From Sphingomonas sp. AP4-R1 (GTDB lineage: Bacteria; Pseudomonadota; Alphaproteobacteria; Sphingomonadales; Sphingomonadaceae): 64,000 bases of DNA. The stretch is from assembly GCF_013113735.1 (NCBI RefSeq), contig NZ_CP053346.1, forward strand, positions 1,812,001 to 1,876,000, in the 5' to 3' direction. Positions 33,009-41,475 of the stretch are shown here, one piece after another. The notes under the pieces were generated by a model, which saw nothing but the letters and a program-made list of their open reading frames with translations, made no database searches and was not told the DNA's origin. Numbering within the stretch: position 1 is the stretch's first letter; each line of letters begins with the position of its first letter. The position numbers and the translations under genes are program-made.

Positions 33009-34070
33009 TCAGGCCGCGAGCGTCGCCATGTCGATGACGAAGCGATACTTCACGTCGCTCTTCAGCATCCGCTCATAGGCGTCGTTGATGCCCTGCGCCG
33101 GGATCATCTCGATATCGGCGGTCAGGCCGTGCTTGGCGCAGAAATCGAGCATCTCCTGCGTCTCGGCGATGCCGCCGATCAGCGAGCCCGCAATCGCCTT
33201 GCGCCCGAAGATGAGCGTGCCGACGTTGGGCGAGGGATGCGCATGCTCGGGCACGCCCACCAGCACCAAGGTGCCGTCGCGCTTCAGCAGCGCCGTGAAG
33301 GCGTCCAGATTGTGCGAGGCGGCCACCGTGTTGAGGATCATGTCGAAGCTGCCGGCATGCGCCGCCATCTCGTCCTCGTTCTTCGACACGACCACTTCGT
33401 GCGCGCCGAGCTTCTTTGCGTCCTCGATCTTGGAGGCCGAGGTGGTGAAGGCGACGACATGCGCGCCCATCGCGGCCGCGATCTTCACGCCCATGTGGCC
33501 GAGGCCGCCGAGGCCTACCACGCCCACCTTCTTGCCGGGGCCCGCGCCCCAATGCTTGAGCGGCGAATAGGTGGTGATGCCCGCGCAAAGCAGGGGCGCG
33601 ACCGCCGCCAGATCCGCTTCGGCGTGCGCGACCTTCAGGACGAAATCCTGATCGACGACGATCTTGTCCGAATAACCGCCGAACGTGTGGCCGCCGAGAT
33701 GCGCGTCGGGACCGTTATAGGTGCCGACCATGCCGGTGCCGGTGCAATATTGCTCCTCGCCATCGCTGCACGAGGGGCAGGTGCCGCAGCTGCCGACCAT
33801 GCAGCCGACGCCGACGATGTCGCCGACCGCGAATTTGGTGACGTCGCTGCCGACGGCGGTGACGTGGCCGACGATTTCATGGCCGGGCACGCAGGGGAAG
33901 ATCGTGCCGTCCCACTCGCTGCGCGCGGTGTGGAGATCGGAATGGCAGACGCCGCAATAGGCGATGTCGATCGCGACGTCGGTGGGGAGCGGATCACGCC
34001 GCTCGAACGTGAAGGGCGCAAGCGGGGTCGTGGCGGACTGGGCCGCGAAAGCTTTGGCTTGGCTGGTCAT
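33009..34070 (-). CDS. Zinc-dependent NADP(H) alcohol dehydrogenase (cinnamyl-alcohol/YahK type)
   Basis: 353 aa medium-chain dehydrogenase/reductase. Catalytic zinc ligands are in YCGVCHSDLHT and PGHEIVGHV; the structural zinc loop is GSCGTCPSCSDGEEQYC (about residues 92-108). The Rossmann motif GLGGLGHMGVK (about 185) is followed by FTTSASKIEDAKKLGA, where Ser/Lys instead of an acidic residue at the strand end suggests NADPH. It should reduce aldehydes broadly. It lies 79 nt downstream of the flavin oxidoreductase on the same strand but has its own promoter-like region with a palindrome at 34150-34163. AGGGA lies about 7 nt before the ATG. Confidence 0.94.
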   Translation of the reverse strand: MTSQAKAFAAQSATTPLAPFTFERRDPLPTDVAIDIAYCGVCHSDLHTARSEWDGTIFPCVPGHEIVGHVTAVGSDVTKFAVGDIVGVGCMVGSCGTCPSCSDGEEQYCTGTGMVGTYNGPDAHLGGHTFGGYSDKIVVDQDFVLKVAHAEADLAAVAPLLCAGITTYSPLKHWGAGPGKKVGVVGLGGLGHMGVKIAAAMGAHVVAFTTSASKIEDAKKLGAHEVVVSKNEDEMAAHAGSFDMILNTVAASHNLDAFTALLKRDGTLVLVGVPEHAHPSPNVGTLIFGRKAIAGSLIGGIAETQEMLDFCAKHGLTADIEMIPAQGINDAYERMLKSDVKYRFVIDMATLAA

Positions 34071-34097
34071 GGAATGTCCCTGAGTTTGGGATGTGAA

Positions 34098-34120
34098 GTC
34101 GCGCCCGGGGAAGGCGCGAC
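34098..34120. promoter_or_regulatory. Hairpin in the alcohol dehydrogenase leader
   Basis: GTCGCGCC (34098-34105) and GGCGCGAC (34113-34120) pair perfectly around CGGGGAA. It lies between a candidate -10 (TATAAA on the minus strand, near 34125-34130) and the start codon, so it would be in the 5' leader. Confidence 0.4.
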
Positions 34121-34149
34121 CCCTTTATAACCAGCTGCCGGCGATTTTT

Positions 34150-34163
34150 CTACCGCCCGGTAG
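34150..34163 (-). promoter_or_regulatory. Candidate operator in the alcohol dehydrogenase promoter
   Basis: Perfect 14-bp palindrome CTACCG-CC-CGGTAG. On the minus strand it abuts a weak -35 (TAGAAA) placed 17 nt from TATAAA, a position suited to a repressor. It also encodes the last codons of the flavin oxidoreductase. The half-site TACC(G) recurs at 35359-35370. Confidence 0.45.
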
Positions 34164-35256
34164 TGAAAAGATCGCGATAACGGCTCGGCTGGCAGCGCAG
34201 ATATTGCGGCGCCGCCTTCACCTGTGCGCGCAGATGCGCCGCCGCATGCCACGGCCAGCGCGGATCGTAGAGGATCGTGCGGGCCAGCGCGACGAAGTCC
34301 GCATCGCCCGTCGCCACGATCGCCTCGGCGTGATCGAAATCGGTGATCAGCCCCACAGTGGTGACGGGCATCGTCACGGCGTCCTTCACCGCGCGGCCCA
34401 GCGGCACCTGATAGCCGGGGCCGACCGGGATCTGCTGGCGTGCATCGAGACCGCCCGAGGAGACATGGATGCCCGCGCAGCCGCGCGCTTCCAGTTCCTT
34501 GGCGAAGGCGATCGTCTGCGCGACATCCCAGCCGCCCTCGACCCAGTCGGTGCCCGAGACGCGGACGGTGACGGGCTTGTCCGCCGGGAAGGCGGCGCGC
34601 ACCGCATCGAAGATTTCGAGCGGGAAGCGCATCCGGTTCTCCAGGCTGCCGCCATATTCGTCGGTGCGCGTGTTGGAGAGCGGCGAGAGGAACTGGTGGA
34701 TCAGATAGCCGTGCGCACCGTGCAGCTGGATCATGTCGATGCCCAGCCGGTCCGCGCGGCGCGCAGCCTCGACGAACGCATCACGCACGCGGCCCATCCC
34801 GGCCCGGTCCAGCGCCATCGACGGCGCGGTGCCCTCGGTGAAGGGCGCGGGGGAGGCGGAGACGACCTGCCAGCCATGTTCGGCGTCGGGCGCGATCTGC
34901 GCGCCGCCCAGCCAGGGCAGATCGGTTGAGGCCTTGCGGCCAGCATGCGCCAGCTGGATCGCGATCGGCATGTCGGACCAGCGGCGGATGCCCTGGATCA
35001 CCGTGCCCATCGCCGCCTCGGTGCGATCGTCATACAGGCCGACATCGGCATAGGTGATGCGGCCCTCGGGCACCACGGCGGTCGCCTCGATCGTCAGCAG
35101 GCCCGCCCCGGATTGGGCGAGCTGGCCGAGATGCTGCGCGTGCCAGTCGGTCATCGCGCCATCCTCGGCCGAATATTGGCACATGGGCGCGATCACGATG
35201 CGATTGGCCAGGTCCAGCCCGCCGACGGCGTACGGCGCGAACAATTTGGATGCCAT
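34150..35256 (-). CDS. Old yellow enzyme family NADH:flavin oxidoreductase (YqjM type)
   Basis: 368 aa FMN-dependent ene-reductase that reduces activated C=C bonds and electrophiles. YqjM-class marks are the redox-tuning cysteine in [11 protein letters not shown] (about residue 25), the substrate histidine pair in [18 protein letters not shown] (about 175), [11 protein letters not shown], and the C-terminal QPSRYRDLF with the arginine that reaches the partner's active site. A strong AAGGAG ribosome site precedes the ATG at 35256. Its promoter region is shared with the divergent luciferase-like gene and contains a TACC-GAAA-GGTA palindrome. Likely an electrophile- or xenobiotic-stress enzyme. 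Confidence 0.95.
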   Translation of the reverse strand: MASKLFAPYAVGGLDLANRIVIAPMCQYSAEDGAMTDWHAQHLGQLAQSGAGLLTIEATAVVPEGRITYADVGLYDDRTEAAMGTVIQGIRRWSDMPIAIQLAHAGRKASTDLPWLGGAQIAPDAEHGWQVVSASPAPFTEGTAPSMALDRAGMGRVRDAFVEAARRADRLGIDMIQLHGAHGYLIHQFLSPLSNTRTDEYGGSLENRMRFPLEIFDAVRAAFPADKPVTVRVSGTDWVEGGWDVAQTIAFAKELEARGCAGIHVSSGGLDARQQIPVGPGYQVPLGRAVKDAVTMPVTTVGLITDFDHAEAIVATGDADFVALARTILYDPRWPWHAAAHLRAQVKAAPQYLRCQPSRYRDLFTTGR

Positions 35257-35358
35257 GAAATGCTCCTTGGAGGGAAAACGGGGAGGGGATTCGGATGATC
35301 GGAAGGCGCCGGCCCACTCTTATGGCTCGCGGCGGAAACAGCTCGACCGGCATTTATG

Positions 35359-35370
35359 TACCGAAAGGTA
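35359..35370. promoter_or_regulatory. Candidate operator between the OYE and luciferase-like genes
   Basis: TACC-GAAA-GGTA lies 103 nt before the OYE start and 50 nt before the LLM start. On the minus strand it falls directly after a -35-like TTGAAA (35373-35378) and before an A/T-rich CATAAAT, so it would sit in the spacer of the OYE promoter. It shares its half-site with the palindrome at 34150. Confidence 0.45.
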
Positions 35371-35419
35371 TCTTTCAATCCCCGATCGGGCTACCCATGT
35401 GCGACGCGCAGGAGGCCCC

Positions 35420-36427
35420 ATGGTTGCAATCTCGATCCTCGATCTCGTCCGCATTCGCGAAGGCGGCAGTGCGCGCACCGCGCTGGATGACGCGCGCGAT
35501 CTCGCCGCGCATGCCGAAACACTGGGCTACACACGATTCTGGATGGCGGAGCATCATAACATGCCCGGCATCGCTTCCGCAGCGACATCGATCGCGATCG
35601 CGCATGTCGCGGCCGGATCGAAGACGATCCGCGTCGGCGCGGGCGGGGTGATGCTGCCCAATCATTCGCCGGTGGTGATCGCCGAGCAGTTCGGCACGCT
35701 GGAGGCTCTGTTTCCGGGCCGGATCGATCTGGGCCTCGGCCGTGCGCCGGGCACCGACCAGATCACGCTGCGCGCGTTGCGCCGCGATCCGTCCGCGTCC
35801 GAGCATTTCCCTCAGGACGTGCAGGAATTGCAGCAATTGCTGGGGCCGCTCCAGCCGGGGCAGCGCGTGCAGGCGGTGCCGGGCACGGATTCCAACGTGC
35901 CGCTCTGGATCCTCGGCTCCAGCCTGTTCGGCGCGCAGCTCGCCGCGCATCTGGGGCTGCCTTACGGCTTCGCCTCGCATTTCGCGCCGCAGTCCCTGCT
36001 GCCCGCGCTCCAAATCTATCGCGACCGTTTCCAGCCTTCGGCGCAACTCGCCCGGCCCTATGCGACGGTGGGCGTGAACATCGTCGCCGCGCCCAGCGAC
36101 GAGGAAGCGCGCTTCCTGGCGACCACGCAGCAGATGGCGATCGCCAACCTGTTCAGGGGCGCGCGCGGGCTCAGCCTGCCGCCGATCGACGATATCGACA
36201 GCTACTGGACGCCGCAGGAGAAGGCGCAGGCGCACGGCTTCCTCGCCCGATCGATCGTCGGCGGGCCGGAGACGGTGGCCAAGGGCATCGCCGCGCTCGT
36301 CGCGGAGACGAAGGCGGACGAACTGATCATCGTCTCCGACGTGTTCGATCATGCCCTGCGCAAGCGTAGCTACAGCCTCATCGCCGAGGCCGCAGGGGTG
36401 GCGAGGCTGGCGGAGGCGGCGGAATGA
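35420..36427 (+). CDS. Luciferase-like (LLM class) flavin-dependent oxidoreductase
   Basis: 335 aa of the bacterial-luciferase-like superfamily that uses reduced flavin. Typical blocks are [15 protein letters not shown] at the start, [19 protein letters not shown] (about residues 42-60), [20 protein letters not shown], and [12 protein letters not shown] (about 100). The C-terminal [18 protein letters not shown] is a standard substrate-region block of the YhbW-type subgroup. AGGAGG sits 5 nt upstream of the ATG at 35420. It is divergent from the old yellow enzyme and may share its regulator. Substrate unknown; monooxygenation of a small xenobiotic or alkane-derived compound is typical. Confidence 0.92.
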   Translation: MVAISILDLVRIREGGSARTALDDARDLAAHAETLGYTRFWMAEHHNMPGIASAATSIAIAHVAAGSKTIRVGAGGVMLPNHSPVVIAEQFGTLEALFPGRIDLGLGRAPGTDQITLRALRRDPSASEHFPQDVQELQQLLGPLQPGQRVQAVPGTDSNVPLWILGSSLFGAQLAAHLGLPYGFASHFAPQSLLPALQIYRDRFQPSAQLARPYATVGVNIVAAPSDEEARFLATTQQMAIANLFRGARGLSLPPIDDIDSYWTPQEKAQAHGFLARSIVGGPETVAKGIAALVAETKADELIIVSDVFDHALRKRSYSLIAEAAGVARLAEAAE

Positions 36428-36779
36428 GCGATGGGGTGACGAAGAGGCTCCGCTGTGCTGGGCGAGCGGATTTTCGGCGCTGAGGTGCTGAAGGGCGCGC
36501 ATTTCGGGCTGCTGCTTCGATTGATGTCTGGGGCGCCTCCTCCCCTCCTGGAACCGTCATCCTGAACTCGTTTCAGGGTCCATGACCCGACCGTCGCACC
36601 GGGCGCACAGGATCGGTCATGGATGCTGAAACGGGTTCAGCATGATGAAGAGGAAAGAAGGGGAGGCGCGCTTAGCCCTCCCTAAATCCGCAAATTCGCG
36701 TTCGCACATTCGCAACATTGCACTCGCCTTGGCGCCGGGACCTGCTTAGGGGCGCCGCTCCGGTTTGAGGGGAGGATGG
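36428..36779. other. Intergenic region upstream of the TonB-dependent receptor
   Basis: 352 bases without a gene. It holds a family E palindrome at 36554-36647, a GGAGG/CCTCC pair near 36661-36684, and GGCGCC repeated at 36731-36736 and 36751-36756, which could form a stem in the receptor's 5' leader. The A/T-richer stretch around 36690-36720 (AAATCCGCAAATTCGCG) is the most promoter-like part. Confidence 0.6.
36554..36647. repeat. Palindromic intergenic repeat, family E
   Basis: CGTCATCCTGAACTCGTTTC with AGGGTCCATGACC pairs imperfectly with GGTCATGGATGCTGAAACGG with GTTCAGCATGATG, giving a long interrupted stem after the LLM gene. Confidence 0.8.
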
Positions 36780-39422
36780 ATGTTTGCGATCGCTCTGCTG
36801 GCGGCCAGTGCCTCCGGCGCCGTCGAGGCTGCGCCAGCGGCCGCCGAACCGGAGATCCTCGTCACCGCCACGCAGCGCCCGACGCCCGCCGGCGACGTGC
36901 CCGTCGCGATCACCTCGATCGGTCGCGAGGCGCTGCGCGACGGCGCGGTGGTCGATCTCCGCACGCTGAACGTGCTCGCGCCCTCCTTGCTCGTCTCCTC
37001 CTCGTCGAACGAGGCGGGCGGGGGCGGCGCGCGCATCCGCGGCATCGGCACGGTGGGCGACAATGCCGGGCTGGAAAGCTCGGTCGCGACGTTCGTGGAC
37101 GGCGTCTACCGCGCCCGCGCCGCGACGGCTCTCACCGAACTGGGCCCGCTGGAGCGGGTCGACGTGCTGCGCGGGCCGCAGGGTACGCTCTTCGGCCGCA
37201 ACGCCTCGGCCGGCCTCATCAACGTCGTCACCGCGCAGCCCTCGCGCACGCTGGGCGGCTATGCCGAGGCGAGCGTCGGCAATTACGATTACTGGCGTCT
37301 GGGCGCGGGCATCACCGGGCCGCTCACCGAAACCCTCTCCGGCCGGATCGACGGCGTCTATATCAAGCGGCAGGGTTTCTTTCAGGACGTCGTCTCGGGC
37401 CGACATCTCAACGGGCGCGATCGCGGGCTGGTGCGCGGCAAGCTGAAGTGGGAGCCGGATGCGAGCTTCGCCGCGACGCTGACCGTCGATTATGCGAAGC
37501 GCGACGAGGAATGTTGCGCGGGCGGCTACAGCGTCGTGCGCGATCTGCGCAGCAGCACGCCCGGCGCGGGCGGCGGCAGCCTCGTCACCGCGCCGTCCTC
37601 GATCGCGGCGCTGATCCGGGCGATGCCGGGCGGGCAGGTGCTGGACGATCCCGGCGTGCGCAAGGTGGCGCTCTCGCCCGGCCAGAGCTTTCGACAGGAC
37701 GTGACCGACGGCGGCGTCGCGCTGAACATGACCAAGACGCTGGGTGGCATCACGATCGACAGCATCACGGCCTGGCGCTCCAACAAGTTCATCAAGGGAC
37801 AGGATGCCGATTTCTCCAGCCTCGATCTGATCCGCCGGCCGAGCGACGGCAGCGGCTTCATCCGCTTCCGCAATTTCAGCCAGGAACTGCGCGCGCGGGG
37901 CGAGGCGTTCGGCGGCAAGCTCGACTGGCTGGTCGGCGGCTATTGGGGCGAGGAGCGCCTGACGCTGCAAGACAATATGGCTTACGGCGCGGACTATGAT
38001 CGCTTCGCTTCGGCCCGGATCGGCGCGCTGGGCGGCGCCTTCGCGGCGTTCCCCACCTATGGCTTCGCGAACCTCAAGGGCTTCGCGCAAAATTATGGTG
38101 GCGCGGCGCTGGCGGCGGCCGTGCAGAATGTGCCGATCGCTGGCACCGGCGAACTCGATCGCTTCCGCCAGCATGACAGCAACCAGGCGCTGTTCACGCA
38201 CGACATCGTCCACGTCACCGATCGCCTCTCGCTGACCTTGGGCGCGCGCTACACGCGCGACCGCAAGACGCTGGACGCGAACCTCGCCTCCACCAGCAGC
38301 TGCGGCATCTATCTCGACACTATCGCCCGGCTGCGCGCGTTGGGCACGGCCAGCGCCACCGCGCTCGCCAATTCGGTGCTGGCGCCGCTCGCGGGCTATC
38401 CCTGCAACATCAACAGCGTGAATGGCGCGATCGATCAGCGCCGCACCGAGCATCGCTGGTCGGGCACAGCCGCGCTCGATTACCGGATCGCGCGCGGTGC
38501 GAACGTCTATGCGAGCTGGTCGCGCGGCTACAAGGCGGGCGGCTTCAATCTCGATCGCGGCGGCCTGTTCAACACCGGCCGCCTCCAGCAGCTTCCCGCC
38601 TCCAGCCTCGCCTTCGCGCCGGAGACGGTGGAGGCGTGGGAGCTGGGCGCCAAGCTGCACCGGCGCCTGTTCGATCTGGATGTGGCGCTGTTCCGGCAGG
38701 CGTTCCGCAATTTCCAGCTCAACAGCTATACCGGCACGAACTTCGTCGTCTCGAACGTGCAGGGGTGCAGCACGTCGCTGGGCAATCGCGATTCCGACAA
38801 TATCGCCGGCAATTCGGCCTGCTCGGACACGAAGGCGGGCGTGATCTCCAAGGGTGTCGAACTGGACGCCACGCTGCGCCCGGCCGCCGACTGGGTGCTG
38901 ACCGGCGGCTTCACTTATGCCGACACGCGCTATGCGAAGGATATCGTCGGGTCGCCCGATGCGCTGACCGGCGACAATTCGCTACCGCCGGTGCTGTTCC
39001 TGCTGCCGGGCGCGCGCCTCTCCAACGCGCCGGCCTACACCGCGACCGGATCGGTGCGCTGGACGCCCGCAATCCGCGAAGGGCTGCGCGCGCTGGCCTA
39101 TGTCGGCACGCGCTATCAGAGCAAGATCAACACCGGCTCCGATCTGCTGACCGAAAAGGCGCAGAAGGGCTTCGGCCTCGTCGATGCGCGGGTGGGTGTC
39201 AGCACGGCCTCGGGCTGGAGTCTCGAACTGTGGGCACAGAATGTGTTCAACGTCACCTATACGCAGGTGGCGTTCAGCGAACCGCTGCAGGGCGGCGGAT
39301 CGGGCGGCATGCCCGGCACGGCGGCGGCGGTGACGGCGTTCGGCACCACCTCCAGCCAGCTGTTCGGCGCGTTCCTCGGCGATCCGCGCACCTGGGGGCT
39401 CACGGCACGGAAACGCTTCTAG
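36780..39422 (+). CDS. TonB-dependent outer-membrane receptor
   Basis: 880 aa. A signal peptide (MFAIALLAASASGAVEA) is followed by a TonB-box-like EILVTATQRP and the plug domain (about residues 45-150) with GARIRGIGTVGDNAG and RVDVLRGPQGTLFGRNASAG. The rest is a 22-strand barrel ending in aromatic Phe (LTARKRF). An extracellular loop contains a cysteine pair (SSCGIYLDT and GYPCNINS). The family imports siderophores, vitamins or oligosaccharides; with an SGNH hydrolase and a GH43 enzyme downstream, a plant-polysaccharide fragment is one guess. ATG at 36780 with GAGGGGAGG upstream; a TTG at 36765 is rejected. Confidence 0.94.
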   Translation: MFAIALLAASASGAVEAAPAAAEPEILVTATQRPTPAGDVPVAITSIGREALRDGAVVDLRTLNVLAPSLLVSSSSNEAGGGGARIRGIGTVGDNAGLESSVATFVDGVYRARAATALTELGPLERVDVLRGPQGTLFGRNASAGLINVVTAQPSRTLGGYAEASVGNYDYWRLGAGITGPLTETLSGRIDGVYIKRQGFFQDVVSGRHLNGRDRGLVRGKLKWEPDASFAATLTVDYAKRDEECCAGGYSVVRDLRSSTPGAGGGSLVTAPSSIAALIRAMPGGQVLDDPGVRKVALSPGQSFRQDVTDGGVALNMTKTLGGITIDSITAWRSNKFIKGQDADFSSLDLIRRPSDGSGFIRFRNFSQELRARGEAFGGKLDWLVGGYWGEERLTLQDNMAYGADYDRFASARIGALGGAFAAFPTYGFANLKGFAQNYGGAALAAAVQNVPIAGTGELDRFRQHDSNQALFTHDIVHVTDRLSLTLGARYTRDRKTLDANLASTSSCGIYLDTIARLRALGTASATALANSVLAPLAGYPCNINSVNGAIDQRRTEHRWSGTAALDYRIARGANVYASWSRGYKAGGFNLDRGGLFNTGRLQQLPASSLAFAPETVEAWELGAKLHRRLFDLDVALFRQAFRNFQLNSYTGTNFVVSNVQGCSTSLGNRDSDNIAGNSACSDTKAGVISKGVELDATLRPAADWVLTGGFTYADTRYAKDIVGSPDALTGDNSLPPVLFLLPGARLSNAPAYTATGSVRWTPAIREGLRALAYVGTRYQSKINTGSDLLTEKAQKGFGLVDARVGVSTASGWSLELWAQNVFNVTYTQVAFSEPLQGGGSGGMPGTAAAVTAFGTTSSQLFGAFLGDPRTWGLTARKRF

Positions 39423-39474
39423 CTGTCATGCTCCCCGGCTAGATTGCAGGTTTGGCAGGGAGCGGGGGACGGGC

Positions 39475-40122
39475 TTGGCGGCGATCATCCAGACGGCGTT
39501 GCGGAAGGCGGGGCGCGCGCGCGTCCAGGCGATGTGGATGGCGCATCGCGCGGGCGGCAAGAGGCGCCGCCCGATCGCGATCTTCCTCGGGGATTCCATC
39601 ACCCGGCAATGGCTGGAGCATGATCCCGGCTTCTTCCGCGGCAAGAAGCGTCGCAATGCCGGCCTCGGCGGCGATACCAGCGCCGGGATGCTCGCCCGTT
39701 TCGATGCGGAGGTGCTCGCGGTCGGCCCGCGCGTCGTCCACATCATGGCGGGCACGAACGACCTGTGGCACGGCGATCCCGGCCCCGATGCCACCAAGAC
39801 CATCGCCAACATCGCGGAGATGGCGGCGCGTGCGCGGGCGGCGGGCATCGCCGTGATCCTCGCCGCGCCGCCGCCGATCGGCCGCAACGCCGTGCCCCTG
39901 TTCAATCGGCCGGGCCTGGCCCCGATGCTGCGCGAGGGCGTGGCGCGGCTGTGCGGCGGCGAGGATGGCCCGATCCATGTCGATTATGCGGCGTCCCTGG
40001 GGGACGGCATCGGCGGCATCCGCTTCGATCTCACCACCGACGGCGTCCACCTCACCCGCGCCGGCTATTACGCGATCCGCGCCCAGGCGGAGCGCGCGCT
40101 GGCGCTGGCGCTGGGGGATTAG
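39475..40122 (+). CDS. SGNH/GDSL-family hydrolase
   Basis: 215 aa alpha/beta hydrolase of the SGNH type. Block I is FLGDSITRQW (nucleophile Ser, about residue 41), block II the glycine in RNAGLGGDTSAGM, block III the GTND motif in IMAGTNDLWH (about residue 92), and block V DGVHLTRAGY with the catalytic Asp/His near residue 188. It should remove acyl or acetyl groups from carbohydrates or lipids. The frame opens with a TTG at 39475 after GGGAGCGGGGGA; an ATG at 39532 is possible but would trim the first helix. There is no clear signal peptide. It follows the TonB receptor by 52 nt on the same strand. Confidence 0.87.
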   Translation: MAAIIQTALRKAGRARVQAMWMAHRAGGKRRRPIAIFLGDSITRQWLEHDPGFFRGKKRRNAGLGGDTSAGMLARFDAEVLAVGPRVVHIMAGTNDLWHGDPGPDATKTIANIAEMAARARAAGIAVILAAPPPIGRNAVPLFNRPGLAPMLREGVARLCGGEDGPIHVDYAASLGDGIGGIRFDLTTDGVHLTRAGYYAIRAQAERALALALGD

Positions 40123-40138
40123 GGACTTGGCTCTCTCC

Positions 40139-40270
40139 CCCCGTTCGCACTGAGCCTGTCGAAGCCTGTCCTGAGCGCCTGCCTTGGCAGGCAGTCGAAG
40201 GGTGCCGTTCTTCTTCCTCCGCTGTGAGAGATAGAAAAGGACGATGCTTCGACAGGCTCAGCACGAACGG
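40139..40270. repeat. Composite palindromic repeat, family A copy 5
   Basis: CCCCGTTCGCACTGAGCCTG with TCGAAGCC on the left and GATGCTTCGACAGGCTCAGC with ACGAACGG on the right, enclosing CTGCCTTGGCAGGCAG. It lies between the SGNH and GH43 genes, which argues against a single simple operon. Confidence 0.85.
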
Positions 40271-40303
40271 TTTTGTGAGAGAGCGAATGCCCAGCCGGCC
40301 CTC

Positions 40304-40358
40304 TGTAGGAAAATGTGCGTCGGCTTGACCTGCAACACATCGCTCCATTACTCCTACA
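40304..40358. promoter_or_regulatory. Inverted repeat around a possible GH43 promoter
   Basis: TGTAGGA (40304-40310) and TCCTACA (40352-40358) are exact reverse complements 41 nt apart, flanking TTGACC (40325-40330). The spacing could suit a dimer-pair or looping regulator. The -10 is unclear. Confidence 0.3.
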
Positions 40359-40379
40359 AATAGGATGAGGGAGAGGGTG

Positions 40380-41357
40380 ATGAAGCGCTTGGTTTTGGGC
40401 GGGATGCTCGCGCTGGCTTCCGGCATGGCGGCACAGGCGCAACCCGCCGCACCCGGATCGAACCCCATCCTCCGCGACCAGTTCACCGCCGATCCGGCGG
40501 CGCTCGTGGTGGGCGACACCGTCTATCTCTATGTCGGCCACGACGTGTCGGACGACGAACGCTACCGCATGCCGGACTGGCTGCTCTATTCGTCCAAGGA
40601 CATGAAGCACTGGACGCCGCACGGCACGATCCTGCGGCCGACCGATTTCGCCTGGTCGAAGGGCGATGCCTATGCCTCGCAGGTCGTGGAGAAGGGCGGC
40701 AAATTCTATTTCTATGCCAATGCCAAGGAGGCCGCGACCGGATCGATGGCGATCGGCGTGGCCGTGTCGGACAAGCCCACCGGTCCGTTCGTGGATGCGC
40801 GCGGATCGGTGCTGATCACCAATGCGATGACGCCGCAGGGCCAGCATGGCTGGAGCGACATCGATCCCACCGTGCTGATCGACGATGATGGCACGCCGTG
40901 GCTGATGTGGGGCAACGGCAATTGCTTCCGGGCGAAGCTGAAGCCCAACATGATCGAGTTGGACGGCCCGATCGAGGAGGTGAAGCTCACGCGCTATGAG
41001 GAAGGCCCGTGGCTGCACAAACACGGCAAGACCTATTACGTCACCTATGCCTCGCGCGAGCGGGGGCCGAAGGAGCCCGAGACGATCTCCTACGCCACCG
41101 CGCCCGCCGTCACCGGCCCGTGGACCTATCGCGGCGAACTGACCGGCCCGGCCGAGAATAGCGGCACGATCCACCCCGCGATCATTGCGTTCAAGGGGAA
41201 GGACTATTTCTTCTATCACGATGGCACGCTGACGATCGGCGACAAGAAGGGCGGCAGCTATCGCCGCGCGGTGCGCGTGGAGCGTCTGTTCTACAATGCG
41301 GACGGCACGATGAAGCCGGTCGCGCAGACGGCTGCCGGGGTTTCCGGCCGCCCGTGA
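40380..41357 (+). CDS. Exported glycoside hydrolase family 43 enzyme
   Basis: 325 aa five-bladed propeller hydrolase acting on arabinan, arabinoxylan or related side chains. A signal peptide (MKRLVLGGMLALASGMAAQA) is followed by the GH43 triad: Asp in QFTADPAALVVGD (about residue 38), Asp in GWSDIDPTVLIDDDG (about 158) and the acid Glu in RYEEGPWLHKHGK (about 210). Length and blocks are typical of single-domain GH43. The ATG at 40380 has GGGAGAGGG upstream; an ATG at 40365 would add MRERV. The TonB receptor and SGNH hydrolase upstream suggest a small carbohydrate-use locus. Confidence 0.92.
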   Translation: MKRLVLGGMLALASGMAAQAQPAAPGSNPILRDQFTADPAALVVGDTVYLYVGHDVSDDERYRMPDWLLYSSKDMKHWTPHGTILRPTDFAWSKGDAYASQVVEKGGKFYFYANAKEAATGSMAIGVAVSDKPTGPFVDARGSVLITNAMTPQGQHGWSDIDPTVLIDDDGTPWLMWGNGNCFRAKLKPNMIELDGPIEEVKLTRYEEGPWLHKHGKTYYVTYASRERGPKEPETISYATAPAVTGPWTYRGELTGPAENSGTIHPAIIAFKGKDYFFYHDGTLTIGDKKGGSYRRAVRVERLFYNADGTMKPVAQTAAGVSGRP

Positions 41358-41475
41358 GGCGGCCGGCCGCTTCCGTCCAAAACGGTGGCGATAGTGCGTC
41401 CGACCGCTCTCTTCCCACGGATCGCGCGGGACATTCCGCCTCCGATCCGGCAGACTGGTCGCGGGAGAGAAGCCG

